64,000 nt of DNA from Linyphia triangularis (Eukaryota; Arthropoda; Arachnida; Araneae; Linyphiidae): positions 24,686,688 through 24,750,687 of the forward strand of contig OZ021732.1 in assembly GCA_963978545.1 (NCBI GenBank), in the 5' to 3' direction. Made by a program: the position numbers and the translations under genes. The notes under the pieces are model-generated. The model was not told the DNA's origin. It ran no database searches and was given only the letters and a program-made list of their open reading frames with translations. Positions 1 to 10,089 of this stretch are shown here, one piece after another (positions within the stretch are counted from its first letter, which is position 1; the number at the start of each line of letters is the position of its first letter).

Positions 1-900
1 TGATATTTTTGGTGACAATTTTTACATCAGTAAAGAAAAACACTGCCTAAATGGCGAAATTGGTGATTTTTTTTTCGATAAATATTACATTAGTTAAATT
101 ATTAAATATTGCAACCAGTAGTAGATGTGGGAGGAAAAAGTGGGGGGATGCCTAAAAGTTGGTGATCAATGTTTATTTAGAATTAAATAGTACTTCTAAA
201 TGTACATACTTTCACGAAATTAAATTTATAGAGAACTCTAAAATGTTTTTGTTTAAAGTAGCTTTTCTTTATATAAGAAACAAGAATAAAAATGTAACTC
301 CTCGAAAATTAAAAGCTGATCAAGTGTAACTGTATTTGTTAATAAACTTTTTTTTTCTCATTTGAAAACATGTTTTCTCAGTGTCACTATATTTAAAGGT
401 TAATGTTATTTTTCTTTAATAGTTTGTAGACGGATTGAGTGTTTTTAAAAGTCGGGTGATGGGTTTCAGTGGTTTTAGAAGTGGGGGATGCATGGGTATT
501 TTCTTGAAAAGTGGTGGGACCCCGTGTCTACCCACACTTCTAGCACTGCATGTAAGTCTAACATAGAAGACGCAGTCGTTGATGGCCAATGCTCGAGGCA
601 TTCGTTTTTCAACTGTTTACGTCTTTATCGCATTTCTACTGAAATTTTGGCGGTGGAGATGTTTAGAGCAAATCAAAAAGGATTACCACAGCTTTTTTGA
701 TAGAAGCCATTAGAGTAATTTTTTCTTCTGGCAATTGCTGAAAAACATAATTTCTTTAAACATAATTTTTTCTTATGTGCATGTGCAATTTTGATGGAAA
801 CTTTAATGACGGGTTCCATGGCCATCACGTATACAAAACTTGAGCATCGTAGGTCAATCCGTTCTGGAGTTATGTTGACCACAGATTAGCCAGGGAGGAA
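1..900 (+). repeat. Dispersed repeat R1, copy a, interrupted
   Basis: Positions 48-115 and 549-900 together match 8990-9310 in the same order and orientation. Shared phrases include GCGAAATT, GATAAATATTACATTA, GCATTCGTTTTTCA and TTCTGGAGTTAT. The block between (116-548) is absent from the other copy and looks like a later insertion. A third, inverted partial copy lies near 62,770-62,960. No coding capacity is visible, and the open frames here are short and unrelated to known proteins. The class is unknown. Confidence 0.55.
116..548 (-). mobile_element. Non-autonomous hAT-like element, family M1 (old copy)
   Basis: The ends read CAGTAGTAGATGTGG at the left and, inverted, CAGTGCTAGAAGTGTGGG at the right. 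The interior matches the element at 56,647-57,383 in inverted orientation, including GTAGACGGATTGAGTG and GGGGGATGC blocks. The element is shorter than its relative (about 433 against 737 bp), so it is internally deleted. I see no target duplication at this copy, consistent with age. Class assignment rests on the CAGTG-type ends and the 8-bp duplication at the other copy. Confidence 0.6.
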
Positions 901-1799
901 AAAACACATATGAATGAATAATTTCTCACCAATATCTTTTTGTGTCTCGAATGTAATATCTTATCGCGTCCACTGAGTCAGGCAGAGGCCGTGTTCAGAC
1001 ACATCACATGTTAAACATCATTGCTAAATGATAAGTACCAAAGCTATAGAAACACCTGGAACACAAGTAAACATATCGCGTGCAGCTACTTTCCGACATT
1101 GAGCTAGAATTCACATAGCAATGGAATGAGCAAAAACGAAAATTAGTTCACTGTTTTATTTGCTCACGATGCCCATGTTACACAAAACACCTGTAGCAGA
1201 ATATTTTAGAGCTTACTAATTTAAACTTCGAAATCTTACAAGAGTATTAGTGCACGATTTATCGGAAATTTTTTAATCAATCTATATCAACTAGTTGAAT
1301 ATTCGTGTCTTCTTGCGAAATTTAAAATTTTGCATCCAAGCAAATGTTATAGTTTCATTTGCATTATATTATTATTAAGACATTATGACATTATGCATTC
1401 GGAATGTTTGACTCTTTTTCTACTCTTAATGGGTGATAATTCGAAATCGTGGGTTTTGTTTTACTGTGCTCAGCTTTGCCATCATTTGTACCAATTTTGA
1501 ACATTTTGTTTTTATGGTAAATTGAGATATTCCACTGCTGAATGACGGCAAGGGGGTTAATTAGGCCTCAGCAGATTCCGCTTCTATCGACAAACAAACA
1601 AAAGTTAAGTTAATATAAAGGATTTAAAAAGCTGTAAGTTGGTTAAGGAGCTCGTTGAAAAATGACGAATGTAACAAACATTTTAATTTAGTTACGAAAT
1701 GTCTATTAAAAATATAATTTTTATTTTAATATTGTGAAAATGAAAACTATTTCTGATATATGTATAAATGAAGTATTAAAATAATGAAACTCTTTATAT
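901..1799. other. AT-rich intergenic, no gene seen
   Basis: I see no coding signal. Positions 1535-1640 (TGACGGCAAG... ATATAAAGGATTTAAAAA) resemble 8781-8860 and 2881-2915, so this is part of a dispersed repeat (A segment). The remainder is unassigned AT-rich sequence. Confidence 0.4.
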
Positions 1800-2515
1800 C
1801 AGCGTTCGCTACTAACTTTTAGAGGCGGGCCGTATGATTTATGTTGGAGCTTTTCGCGGGCCGGATACACCAAAATATGTATCTTTAATTATTATCGATT
1901 TAATACTATATAGCATTTCTGAAAACTGGAAAAAAAAATATTATATTTTTATCTTAATAAAAATACAGATGATATTTGATTCTATTTTTTCTTCAAATAT
2001 TTAAAAAAATAATAGTTTTTATTACTAGAAAATCAAAGTCTGAAAAAGAAATGAATCTTTTGGTTTCATCAAGACAATGCGACCTGACCAAACTTTTAAT
2101 AAAAGTATTCAAACTGTACTTCCAGATAACTCCGTTTTAGTTGATATCAACTGTGAGACGATGGCGATCGAAATCGTTGAGCATATTTTATGACAGAGTC
2201 GATGTCTTTCGGATTATTTGTTGCAGTCAATTTTAATAAATTGTCGAAATCGAATTCAGTTAAGTTATACCTGTATTCAATCTTGATGAAAACCAACCTT
2301 GCTTAAAGCTTCTTCATATGCTTTCTTCGGGCATGTAGGGGAGAACTCTGATCTGCATAGTTAACGCATATTATTTCGGATAAATTACAAATATGTAAAA
2401 AAAAAAATCCGCACCGTGAAATTTGACTTTCTTTTCTTTATGTGGTGCCGACGGGCCGCAGAAAAATCTGTCGCGGGCCAAATCCGGCCAGAGGGCCGCT
2501 TTGTGGCTGACGCTG
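1800..2515. mobile_element. Non-autonomous hAT-like element, family M2, perfect 8-bp TSD
   Basis: The element begins CAGCGTTCGCTACTAAC and ends, read inverted, CAGCGTCAGCCACAAAG. It is flanked by the perfect 8-bp direct repeat CTTTATAT at 1792-1799 and 2516-2523. Just inside both ends are GGGCCG-rich blocks (GGCGGGCCGT left, GGCCGC right), which stand out in an AT-rich background. Length is 716 bp with no transposase frame. An 8-bp duplication with CAGNG ends is the hallmark of the hAT superfamily. Confidence 0.75.
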
Positions 2516-2523
2516 CTTTATAT

Positions 2524-4016
2524 GCATTGCCAATTTTTATATTCATTTATATAGTGCCGTTTCTGTAGTCAGCATGTGTTTGTTACATATTTGCTTCGAA
2601 TTTTAAATATTCTGTCAGAAAAATATCAGGTAAACTACTTTTCAAAATTTATTCAATAAAAATGAATGGGAATTCATACACTCACATCCAAACATATTTT
2701 ATTTATTCCGATCAAAACAATTTTATTATTTATTTATTAGAACAATTTTGGCAACAGGAAAGAGTTTCTTCTGTTATTTCAGAGTGATTGGATGACGCAA
2801 GTTGGTTTATTAGTATTCCGTAAAAGAGACTTTTTAGTGACAGATTTACTCGCCATCAACATATCCAGCCACACACAAAATCGAAGTTAATTTAAAAGAT
2901 TTAAAAAAGTATTTGACAACAAAATTGTTAATGAAGAACCTATTGAAAAACTACATTGCATATGAATTCAACATGAAAAGAGAAATTAAAAATTTAAGAA
3001 GTGTTTTAAACTAGCTGTAAATATTCTTAAGTTAATATTAAGAATATTTTTGCAAAATATAGCACAATTTTGATGGCTAGATAGACAGTTATTTTAATGA
3101 CTATCAAAAGCTCTGGTTAAACATAATCTAGCAATAATCAATACAAAACCGGAAAACATAATAATAGTGGAAAATGTAAAAATTAAATTTGAGAATTATA
3201 TTTGTGAAAATATATCAGCAAGAAAAGAATTTTTCCCACGACAGAAAAATTCCACCGCTTTGTTCAGAATGCTCTTATAGGACTTTCCTAACATAAACAA
3301 CAATATTCTGGTCACAAAAGTTGTGGAAAAAGTTCATACTTTTTTATAGCCGACAAAATCAAACGAGGTTATATTTTAAACCGGTTTGTGTCAAGGTAGC
3401 GCTTTACCTTTCGAATAGTGGATTCCGTTTCTGACCTTGGTTTCAAAAAGATACTCAGAACATTTATTTATTCCTCCTTCTTAACATAAGTAGTTATATA
3501 GAAATTGAATTTATTAAAAATTATTTTGAACTTTTCAGTGATATTAAATTTAAAATGCATTTAAAAACCCTCACGTTATTATACAAATATTTATAACGAC
3601 GAAATTTTTTTTTCTCGATTGTTACTTAGAAATACCTACTATATTATACAAAACTCACATTTCCTTGTATGGATATAGATATTTGTTAAGAAACAGGAAA
3701 TAAATTGCCGCATGATTTACATATAAAGAGGAATTTTTATTTATTTTGAAGCCCTTTATTTTAATGCTGATTATTCGAGAATGTCACTCATAAGTCTGTT
3801 AATGTGATTTTCTTTTTTAAGTGCGTCTCAAAGCCTTAAATATAAAACTTTTGTAAATAATTATGGTTTATCGATGTATTTTATTCCCCCCCCCCCCCCC
3901 GATGTCTGTATTAAATTTTAAATCAAAAATTGAACAATACGTTTAGTTCCGATAGCAAAAATAGCAAGTTTGGCGCCATAGTATTGACTTAAAAATATCG
4001 ACTTCGTTAAGACAAA
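2524..4016. other. AT-rich intergenic with B-A repeat and C15 tract
   Basis: There is no gene. Positions 2655-2915 repeat sequence also found at 8570-8860; the shared core is TTTTGGCAACAGGAAAGAG, followed by the A segment near 2885. A run of 15 C lies at 3886-3900. Nothing else could be assigned. Confidence 0.4.
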
Positions 4017-4024
4017 TAGACAGA

Positions 4025-4813
4025 CAGGGGTGTATTGGCGATAGGGTTATCCGGTGCAATCAGTGTCTGTAAAAAATAGGCCGGTCGGATACGAAGTTTT
4101 ATTATTATTATTGTTTTTCAATATAAATAGTTATTTCCTTAACAATTTCTAAAAAAGTTCAATGCATTCAAATCCCAATCATTCTTTCTTCTTCCAGGTG
4201 AAGCCGTTTTTTGTTTGATAGAGGTTTTTAAGAGAAGTAGACGTACTAAAATTTATATATTATCATATTACTTTTTACTTATTTTGTAGCCTTTATGGTT
4301 AAATATTTATTATCAGTTCGGATGTCATTTTCTTATATAAATACAAGTTATATTCCTAGACATTCTTTGTTTTACAATTTATATTTCTTTGTTTTTGCAA
4401 CAAATTATCAATGGCTTATGGAAACTAAGTTCAATGAGATGTAAATAGTAGCGACAGAGAAGATTTTATTGAATTAAATTAATTATTATAACAATTCAAT
4501 TTTTAAAATTTATAATTAAAAATAACTTATTATTGATATAAATTATTAAATAGGATTATTTAAATAATAAAATATGTTAATTATTAAAATTATTTAATTA
4601 TTAACAATTATTTAAATATTATAAAATATGTTAATTATCAAAATGATTTAATTATTAAAATTATTTAATTATTAAAAATTATTTCATTATTAAAAATTAA
4701 TTATTTAATTATTGGAATGATTTTATTAAAATTTTGTTAGTGATTATATTGAAAATTTGGGCCAGCACAAATCTAAAATCACCGGGCTGATTTTATGACC
4801 CAGTACGTCCCTG
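4025..4813 (+). mobile_element. Non-autonomous hAT-like element, family M3, copy 1
   Basis: The left end is CAGGGGTGTATTGGCGATAG and the inverted right end is CAGGGACGTACTGGGTCAT. Flanks are TAGACAGA (4017-4024) and TAGACGGA (4814-4821), an 8-bp duplication with 7 matches. The left end with the following TATCCGGTGCAATCA closely matches the inverted right end of the element at 49,878-50,574, so the two belong to one family in opposite orientation. The interior is extremely AT-rich (repeated TTAATTATT near 4480-4740) and non-coding. Confidence 0.7.
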
Positions 4814-4821
4814 TAGACGGA

Positions 4822-7800
4822 TTTAGCATTTGTATAAGCTTATCTCTAAACAGTAAAGTAGAAGCTGAAACAAAACAAAAAAATAGCTAATTAAATTTAT
4901 TGGAATTAAAAATAATCAGTGTTAACAGAAAATAAATTTAAAACTGAAGAAAATCCAAGATTTCACAATCTAATTTTTTAGATCCCTTTGCACAATCTAA
5001 TTTTTTGATAGGGCTCAATTGACACCAAGCTGCATACACCTTTCCAATTCCATAAAAACCGTTTCGAAATGTTTTTACTTATAAAAGATATAATTTCTAG
5101 CATGACGAACAGAGACGAGATGCCATCGAAATTTGTGCATTTTTAGAATCAGCACCGGCAGGATTATTTGCAGGATGCGCTAAAAGTGTAATTCGGAAAA
5201 GTTTGTGTTCGAACATTGAATTTTCAAAAAAGCAAATGGAATCTTCTATTGAAATTGTAATTAATAATTTTGCATAAATTATTTGTAAAAAAAATAATTT
5301 AAAGTCTTTGTAAATGTAAAATGTGTAATTTTGGAAAATTTTATTATCAATTTTCGAATGCCAAAAGTGTGCAATGCACTCATAAATGGAAAATTTTAAT
5401 AATTATTACAATAATAATTACAATGCAGTACTTTCAACACTTGATAGACGTGGAAGTACAATTATAATAGTTTGATATATCACACAACACTCTTCTATTT
5501 TAAACTAATAGCTAATATTAAATTTTTTAGAAAATTTAAAAGAACTATTTCGATTGGACCATTGAAAATATTGTTGAAGTAGCAAAGACAGTCGCAAGTT
5601 ACAGTTAGAAAGTTTCTTGTAGGTTGAAACTGAAACTGCTTCAAGGTACGAAAAAAAATCAGTATTGTCCTTGACTTCTTAAGTAGACATACCTCATCTT
5701 CAGTTACCAAAAGTAATCAATTTATGGGTTATGCAACTAGTCGCGACCAATGGGTTTTGATTTTGAAGTTATAAAAAAAAAATTATGTAACGGAATTTTT
5801 TTTGTCTTCAATGTCATGACAAAAGCACGGGGAAGATTGTAAATGGATTGTAAGAACATTTAACGCAAATAAAAAATATAATTTGATTCCGGGAAGTATT
5901 TTTTATATGGAAGCCGTATAGTAACTGTTGAAAAATGTGGGAAAGGTGTTGGACGAATAAAATGAAATTTTGCGCAAAGCTAGTCAATTATCTAAACATC
6001 GACAAGTATATATATATATTTTAAATTAACATCTTACAAAAAAATTTCGAATATGAAGAAAACTCTCTTTCTTAAAACATTATTTTAACACAGTATCGAT
6101 CGTAGTGTTTGTAACAACGTAGGCTTTATAATTGACCGATGCTTTAATTCCAAAGATTCAAATATCGCGATAGAGGCTGTCAGTATATGCAAAGATAAGA
6201 AAGTTCCAGTAACTATTTTTATATCACTTTAAAGTTATATAATTATCAAACTGCTTATGACAAACTCTCTCCAGTCATTCGTATATTTAGAAGGATTGGA
6301 AAATATCAAATATTTGAATAGTTTGGAAAGGATGTAATGCCGCTGATTAATTGTAATGACCGTAGTGCAATCAGAAGTAATATTCGTTTGCTTACAATGC
6401 ACTTTAACTTCATGACGGAAAAGTTTATTTGAAGTCAAGATAAAGCTTCAGGAATAAACGATCCGTTTTTATCTTACTTATAAAAGTATCTTTTCGAATA
6501 ATAGGACAAATATTTACCTTGTTGAATTATAAGATTGGGAACCAAATGACCTTCAAAAGTAGATGTAATTTAAGAAAAGCGTGATGCGGGACATTTCTTT
6601 AGAAATAGTTCACATGACAGAAATAAATCAGCAAAGTTGACGCATCATAGAACTTTCTAAATATTGAAGATAATATTATAACCCATAGAATTTTTTTTTT
6701 TTACTATAAATTCTTTATATGCATCTTAATTCTAATATATTTCTATTGCCAATCTAGGAGCACCCACCAACCTTTTACTGGCTGGAAGCAACTCAGCATC
6801 ATTGTGACTCTCTCGTATCTGCACATTACAGTATACCTGAGCTGAATTTTTTTTAAGCGTACTTTTTGACGGAAAAGTGGCCTAAAGTTCTCACTTACTT
6901 AAAAAAGGCTAAAAGTCTTACTAAAGTGACTGTTAGCCACTTTAGTAAGACTCCCAAGTTTCAAGTCTCCAATTTTATTGGAGTATCAAATTCGAAATCG
7001 GCATATATTAAGATTTACTCACTCATTGATCATCAATATACTAAGGTACTACTAGTAGAGCTCGAACTATGAAATTTGATAGGCTTGTAAGGTTTACCAT
7101 GTATAAAAAAGAAAAAATCTCAAAATCGTGATTTTTCCTCCCAAATCCCATGAAGGGGGCAATGTACGAAAAATATGAATCTTAAATCTATTATATTTCT
7201 ATTGGGGCTAGAATCATAAAATTTAAAATACTAGTAGCTAATAGTATACATATGCAGGGAAAAAACTCACCACACAGCGCAAAGCCACTAAAATAACGAA
7301 ATAATATAAAAAGGGCACTTAAGGCATTATATAATCGATCATTGGCGATCTTTTATCGGCTACGAAATGATCGTCAATTGTAGATTTTTTTTGCCTTTTG
7401 CTCAAAATTTTTGAAAATCTGAATAAACTATTCATTTAAAATAATTTTATATAGTCATATTTCACATTGAATGTATAAAAACTTTATGGACTGATGGTCC
7501 GGTAAATTAAACTTTCTTCGAACAATTTCGTATAATTCTCCTCTAATTGGATGTTGTAGAGAACGTTTTTTTTAAACCATCTTAAAACCAAATAATAATT
7601 TAAATTAAAAGAAAAAAGTAGTCGGCTAATTATGTAGTTCTCGTAGTTGACCGCCAAAAAAAAAGTTGTTATACGGTCGACTGTATAATAAATAAGTACC
7701 CCAAAAAGATGTATATTTAACCCTTTTAATTACAGGAAGTTTTCGTGCAAGTTTAAAAACTATGAACCCTAAACATTTTCAAACTAATAGTTATCGTTGT
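4822..7800. other. AT-rich intergenic, no gene recognised
   Basis: Several frames of 60-70 codons occur on both strands, but none has a recognisable domain, splice context or codon bias, and I treat them as chance. Near 4955-5020 the phrase CACAATCTAATTTTTT is duplicated in tandem. A short perfect hairpin at 6914-6952 is listed separately. Confidence 0.4.
6914..6952. repeat. 15-bp perfect hairpin
   Basis: The arm AGTCTTACTAAAGTG at 6914-6928 is exactly complementary to CACTTTAGTAAGACT at 6938-6952, with a 9-nt loop. It is shorter than a typical animal pre-miRNA stem. No function is assigned. Confidence 0.6.
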
Positions 7801-7810
7801 ATAAATAAGA

Positions 7811-7993
7811 TTGGTTGGTTGTTTTCAGATTATCTGGCGCCGTCAGCAACACGATGGCTATAATGCGCCGAAACATTCGTCATTAGACAAATCAACATAC
7901 ATTTACAAACACCCATGCCTAACACGATACTCGAACCCGCAATCTCGCGGTCTAGAAACTAGCACGCTAACCACTATACCGTTCGGTCGGCGT
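7811..7993 (-). repeat. tRNA-derived SINE-like element
   Basis: Read on the minus strand from about 7993, the sequence has a pol III A-box-like segment (TATAGTGGTTAGCG) followed about 40 bp later by a B-box-like GCGGGTTCGAGTA. The acceptor and T stems do not pair as in a functional tRNA, and about 100 bp of non-tRNA body follows, including GGCGCATTATAGCC. This is a SINE relic rather than a working tRNA gene. It is a different subfamily from the SINEs at 27.3 and 56.4 kb. Confidence 0.55.
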
Positions 7994-8029
7994 ATAAATA
8001 AGAAATTAATTTAAAATTAGTACTTAAAC

Positions 8030-8460
8030 AAATAAGTGAAATCTCAACAAAAACATCTCTGTAAAAAGTATTAAGATCTAAAGTAGAGTCAAGTTTAAAA
8101 TTGTTGTAAATTACGGACAGTAAAAATGAGTAAAATTTTCTTCTCAAAGCAAAATTCTCCTTCATAGGCCTCAATATCCAGCTACAAAAATGCTTGTGTG
8201 ATTTGTTCATTACGCGTCAGTGATCCAGAATACTTGATGGACAAGTGTTTCAAATATTTTTGTAGCTGGATATTTAAGTAAGTCAATGAAGAGGGAACAT
8301 TGAATTTTTGAGAAGAACGTTTTACTAATTCTCATTGTTTATAATTTACAACAATTTCAAACTTGTCTCTATTTCAGATTTCAATACTTTTCACGGCCAT
8401 AATCATTGCATGAAGAACTTGGCGCCTTTTTTACAGAGATGTGTTGGGATTTTAACAATT
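8030..8460. repeat. Imperfect fold-back (inverted repeat)
   Basis: The left arm (about 8040-8190) and right arm (about 8262-8440) are inverted copies around a centre near 8225. Shared stretches include ATATCCAGCTACAAAAAT (8175-8192 and inverted near 8258-8275), ATTGTTGTAAATTA and ACATCTCTGTAAAAA. The arms differ by many substitutions and small indels, so this is an old fold-back element or an inverted duplication. It is non-coding. Confidence 0.6.
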
Positions 8461-8569
8461 TAAAACAATTTTGGTAACAGGAAAGATTTTCAACAATGAT
8501 CGGTTAAAATTCTTTCACTTACAGAATTACTATGCAACGCAACGTTAAATTGCCTGGACTACACTCTAT

Positions 8570-8860
8570 AATAAATTTATGCATTCACGTCCAATAATCT
8601 TTTATTTATTCTAATTACAATAATTTTGGCAACAGGAAAGAGTTTTAACAATTATCGGTTAAATTAGTATTCCAAAATGATTATAAAAACGTGTGTAAAA
8701 GCGACCTTTTAGCAAGTCTCCAAAACTTGATAGAATGCACTATCATCGAATCTTATCTGCCAAGTTGCAACCCGATCAGATGACAGCAAATAGATAAATT
8801 AGACTTCCGCAGATTTTCCCGACAACCACAAACAAATTCCAATATAAAGGATTAAAAAAA
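8570..8860 (+). repeat. Dispersed B-A repeat, second copy
   Basis: The B core (ATTTTGGCAACAGGAAAGAG, near 8624-8643) and the following A segment (AATATAAAGGATTAAAAA, near 8840) occur in the same order at 2655-2915. A further degenerate B core (TTTTGGTAACAGGAAAGA) lies near 8468, so B may be partly tandem. The class is unknown. Confidence 0.45.
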
Positions 8861-8989
8861 AAACAAAAAAAAACAACAACAAAAAAAAACATGTTACAAG
8901 TAATAGTTTTTTGTGTGTGTGTGGGGTCATGAACTTTTAAAGTAAAGTAATTGTGAGAATTAGGATAAAAGGAAAAAAATAAAATAAAT

Positions 8990-9310
8990 AAAACGGCGAA
9001 ATTAGCGCTATGTTTTTAGATAAATATTACATTATCCTTTCTTGGAAATGCAACGGAGAATCAACAGTCGCTGATCAAGGAAAGAGAACTCCGAGTTCAA
9101 AGCATTCGTTTTTCACCATTTTAACATTTCGACGAATATTTTGGAGGTGGGTATGTTTTATCAATTGTTGAAAAACATAAATTTTTTAATGGCAGCTACC
9201 TAATTCGCAATTTTCATAAAAACCTTAATAACAGATCGCATGGCCACCACTAACACATAAGCAAAAGTTGAACATTGTATAACAATCCATTCTGGAGTTA
9301 TACTAGCCAC
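8990..9310 (+). repeat. Dispersed repeat R1, copy b (uninterrupted)
   Basis: This copy matches 48-115 plus 549-900 and has no insertion between the halves, so it represents the empty-site form of copy a. It ends around TTCTGGAGTTATACTAGCCAC. It is non-coding. Confidence 0.55.
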
Positions 9311-9566
9311 AGATAGGCACATGGGCATTTTTTCCAAATCCACTCTTTTGAACTCAGCACGTTCCGATGTGTGTTGAAACGCAAAAAATCATTTTTTTTT
9401 ACTGAAAGCAATACTTTTATACCCTATGTTAACATCCGTGTAAATGGAAAAATAAATCTAATTTGTTCTTTTTAATTATGAGATAAGAAATTAAACTAAA
9501 AAAATTAATACCTACAAATATTAATCTTTCTTTCTTTTGTGCAATATTTAACATAATGCAAGCTTA

Positions 9567-9893
9567 AAGCAGATTTACATGTAGCCAGTAACTAGAATGG
9601 CAGCTTATTAGTCGTTTGATAGGTCAATTCACATGTAATTAGATTGACCATTCTACTTACACAGGGCCAGCAAAAGAAACAATCGAGCTATTGAACAAAT
9701 ATTGTTTTCAGTTGGTGTTCATAGAAGACATTTGATGAGAACTGACATGCCAGAAAATACAAAATGTTTGACCAGACAAACTAGTTTCTGTAGTGACTTT
9801 CACAAATATAAGTGTGCTAGTCACTAGAACCAAATTACTGGTAATTAACTATCACACCGACTGATAACGTAAATCAGCCTTTAAACCCCCGAC
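9567..9893. repeat. Possible element with imperfect terminal inverted repeats
   Basis: TTAAAGCAGATTTACATG near 9563 resembles the inverse of the segment ending near 9893 (TTTAAAGGCTGATTTACG). A second inner pair (TAGAATGG near 9593 against CCATTCTA near 9647) suggests fold-back structure. No target duplication was recognised. Confidence 0.25.
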
Positions 9894-9901
9894 TTCCCCA
9901 A

Positions 9902-10026
9902 GTAATGTTATTGGACAACCTTTTAAGTGACGTTATTGGACAACCTTTTAAGTGACGTTATTGGACAACCTTTAAAGTGACGTTATTGGACAACCTTTAA
10001 AGTGACGTTATTGGACAACCTCTTAG
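9902..10026. repeat. Five tandem 25-bp repeats carrying TGACGT and ATTGG
   Basis: There are five head-to-tail 25-bp units starting at 9902, 9927, 9952, 9977 and 10002. The consensus starts GTGACGTTATTGGACAACCT. Units 2-5 have TGACGT, a half cAMP-response/ATF site; unit 1 has TAATGT instead. All five have ATTGG, the inverse of a CCAAT box. A TATAAATA lies 30 bp downstream at 10,056-10,063. The repeat is directly visible; a promoter or enhancer role is inference. Confidence 0.9.
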
Positions 10027-10055
10027 TATATGATACATGGTTTCCAAACAGTATG

Positions 10056-10089
10056 TATAAATATGGCTTTCTACTTTGCAACAAATAAA
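10056..10089 (+). promoter_or_regulatory. TATA-like box plus nearby AATAAA
   Basis: TATAAATA at 10,056-10,063 follows the 25-bp array, and AATAAA lies at 10,084-10,089. This close spacing of a promoter-like and a polyadenylation-like signal is what a solo long terminal repeat would show, but I could not find terminal repeats or a target duplication. In AT-rich DNA both motifs are common by chance. Confidence 0.2.

Noticed and set aside
6866..7072. 68-codon plus-strand frame
   Set aside because: It spans a hairpin, has no known domain and no splice or promoter context.
7918..7993. Possible functional tRNA gene on the minus strand
   Set aside because: A- and B-box-like sequences are present, but the acceptor and T stems do not pair and a non-tRNA body follows, so it is a SINE.
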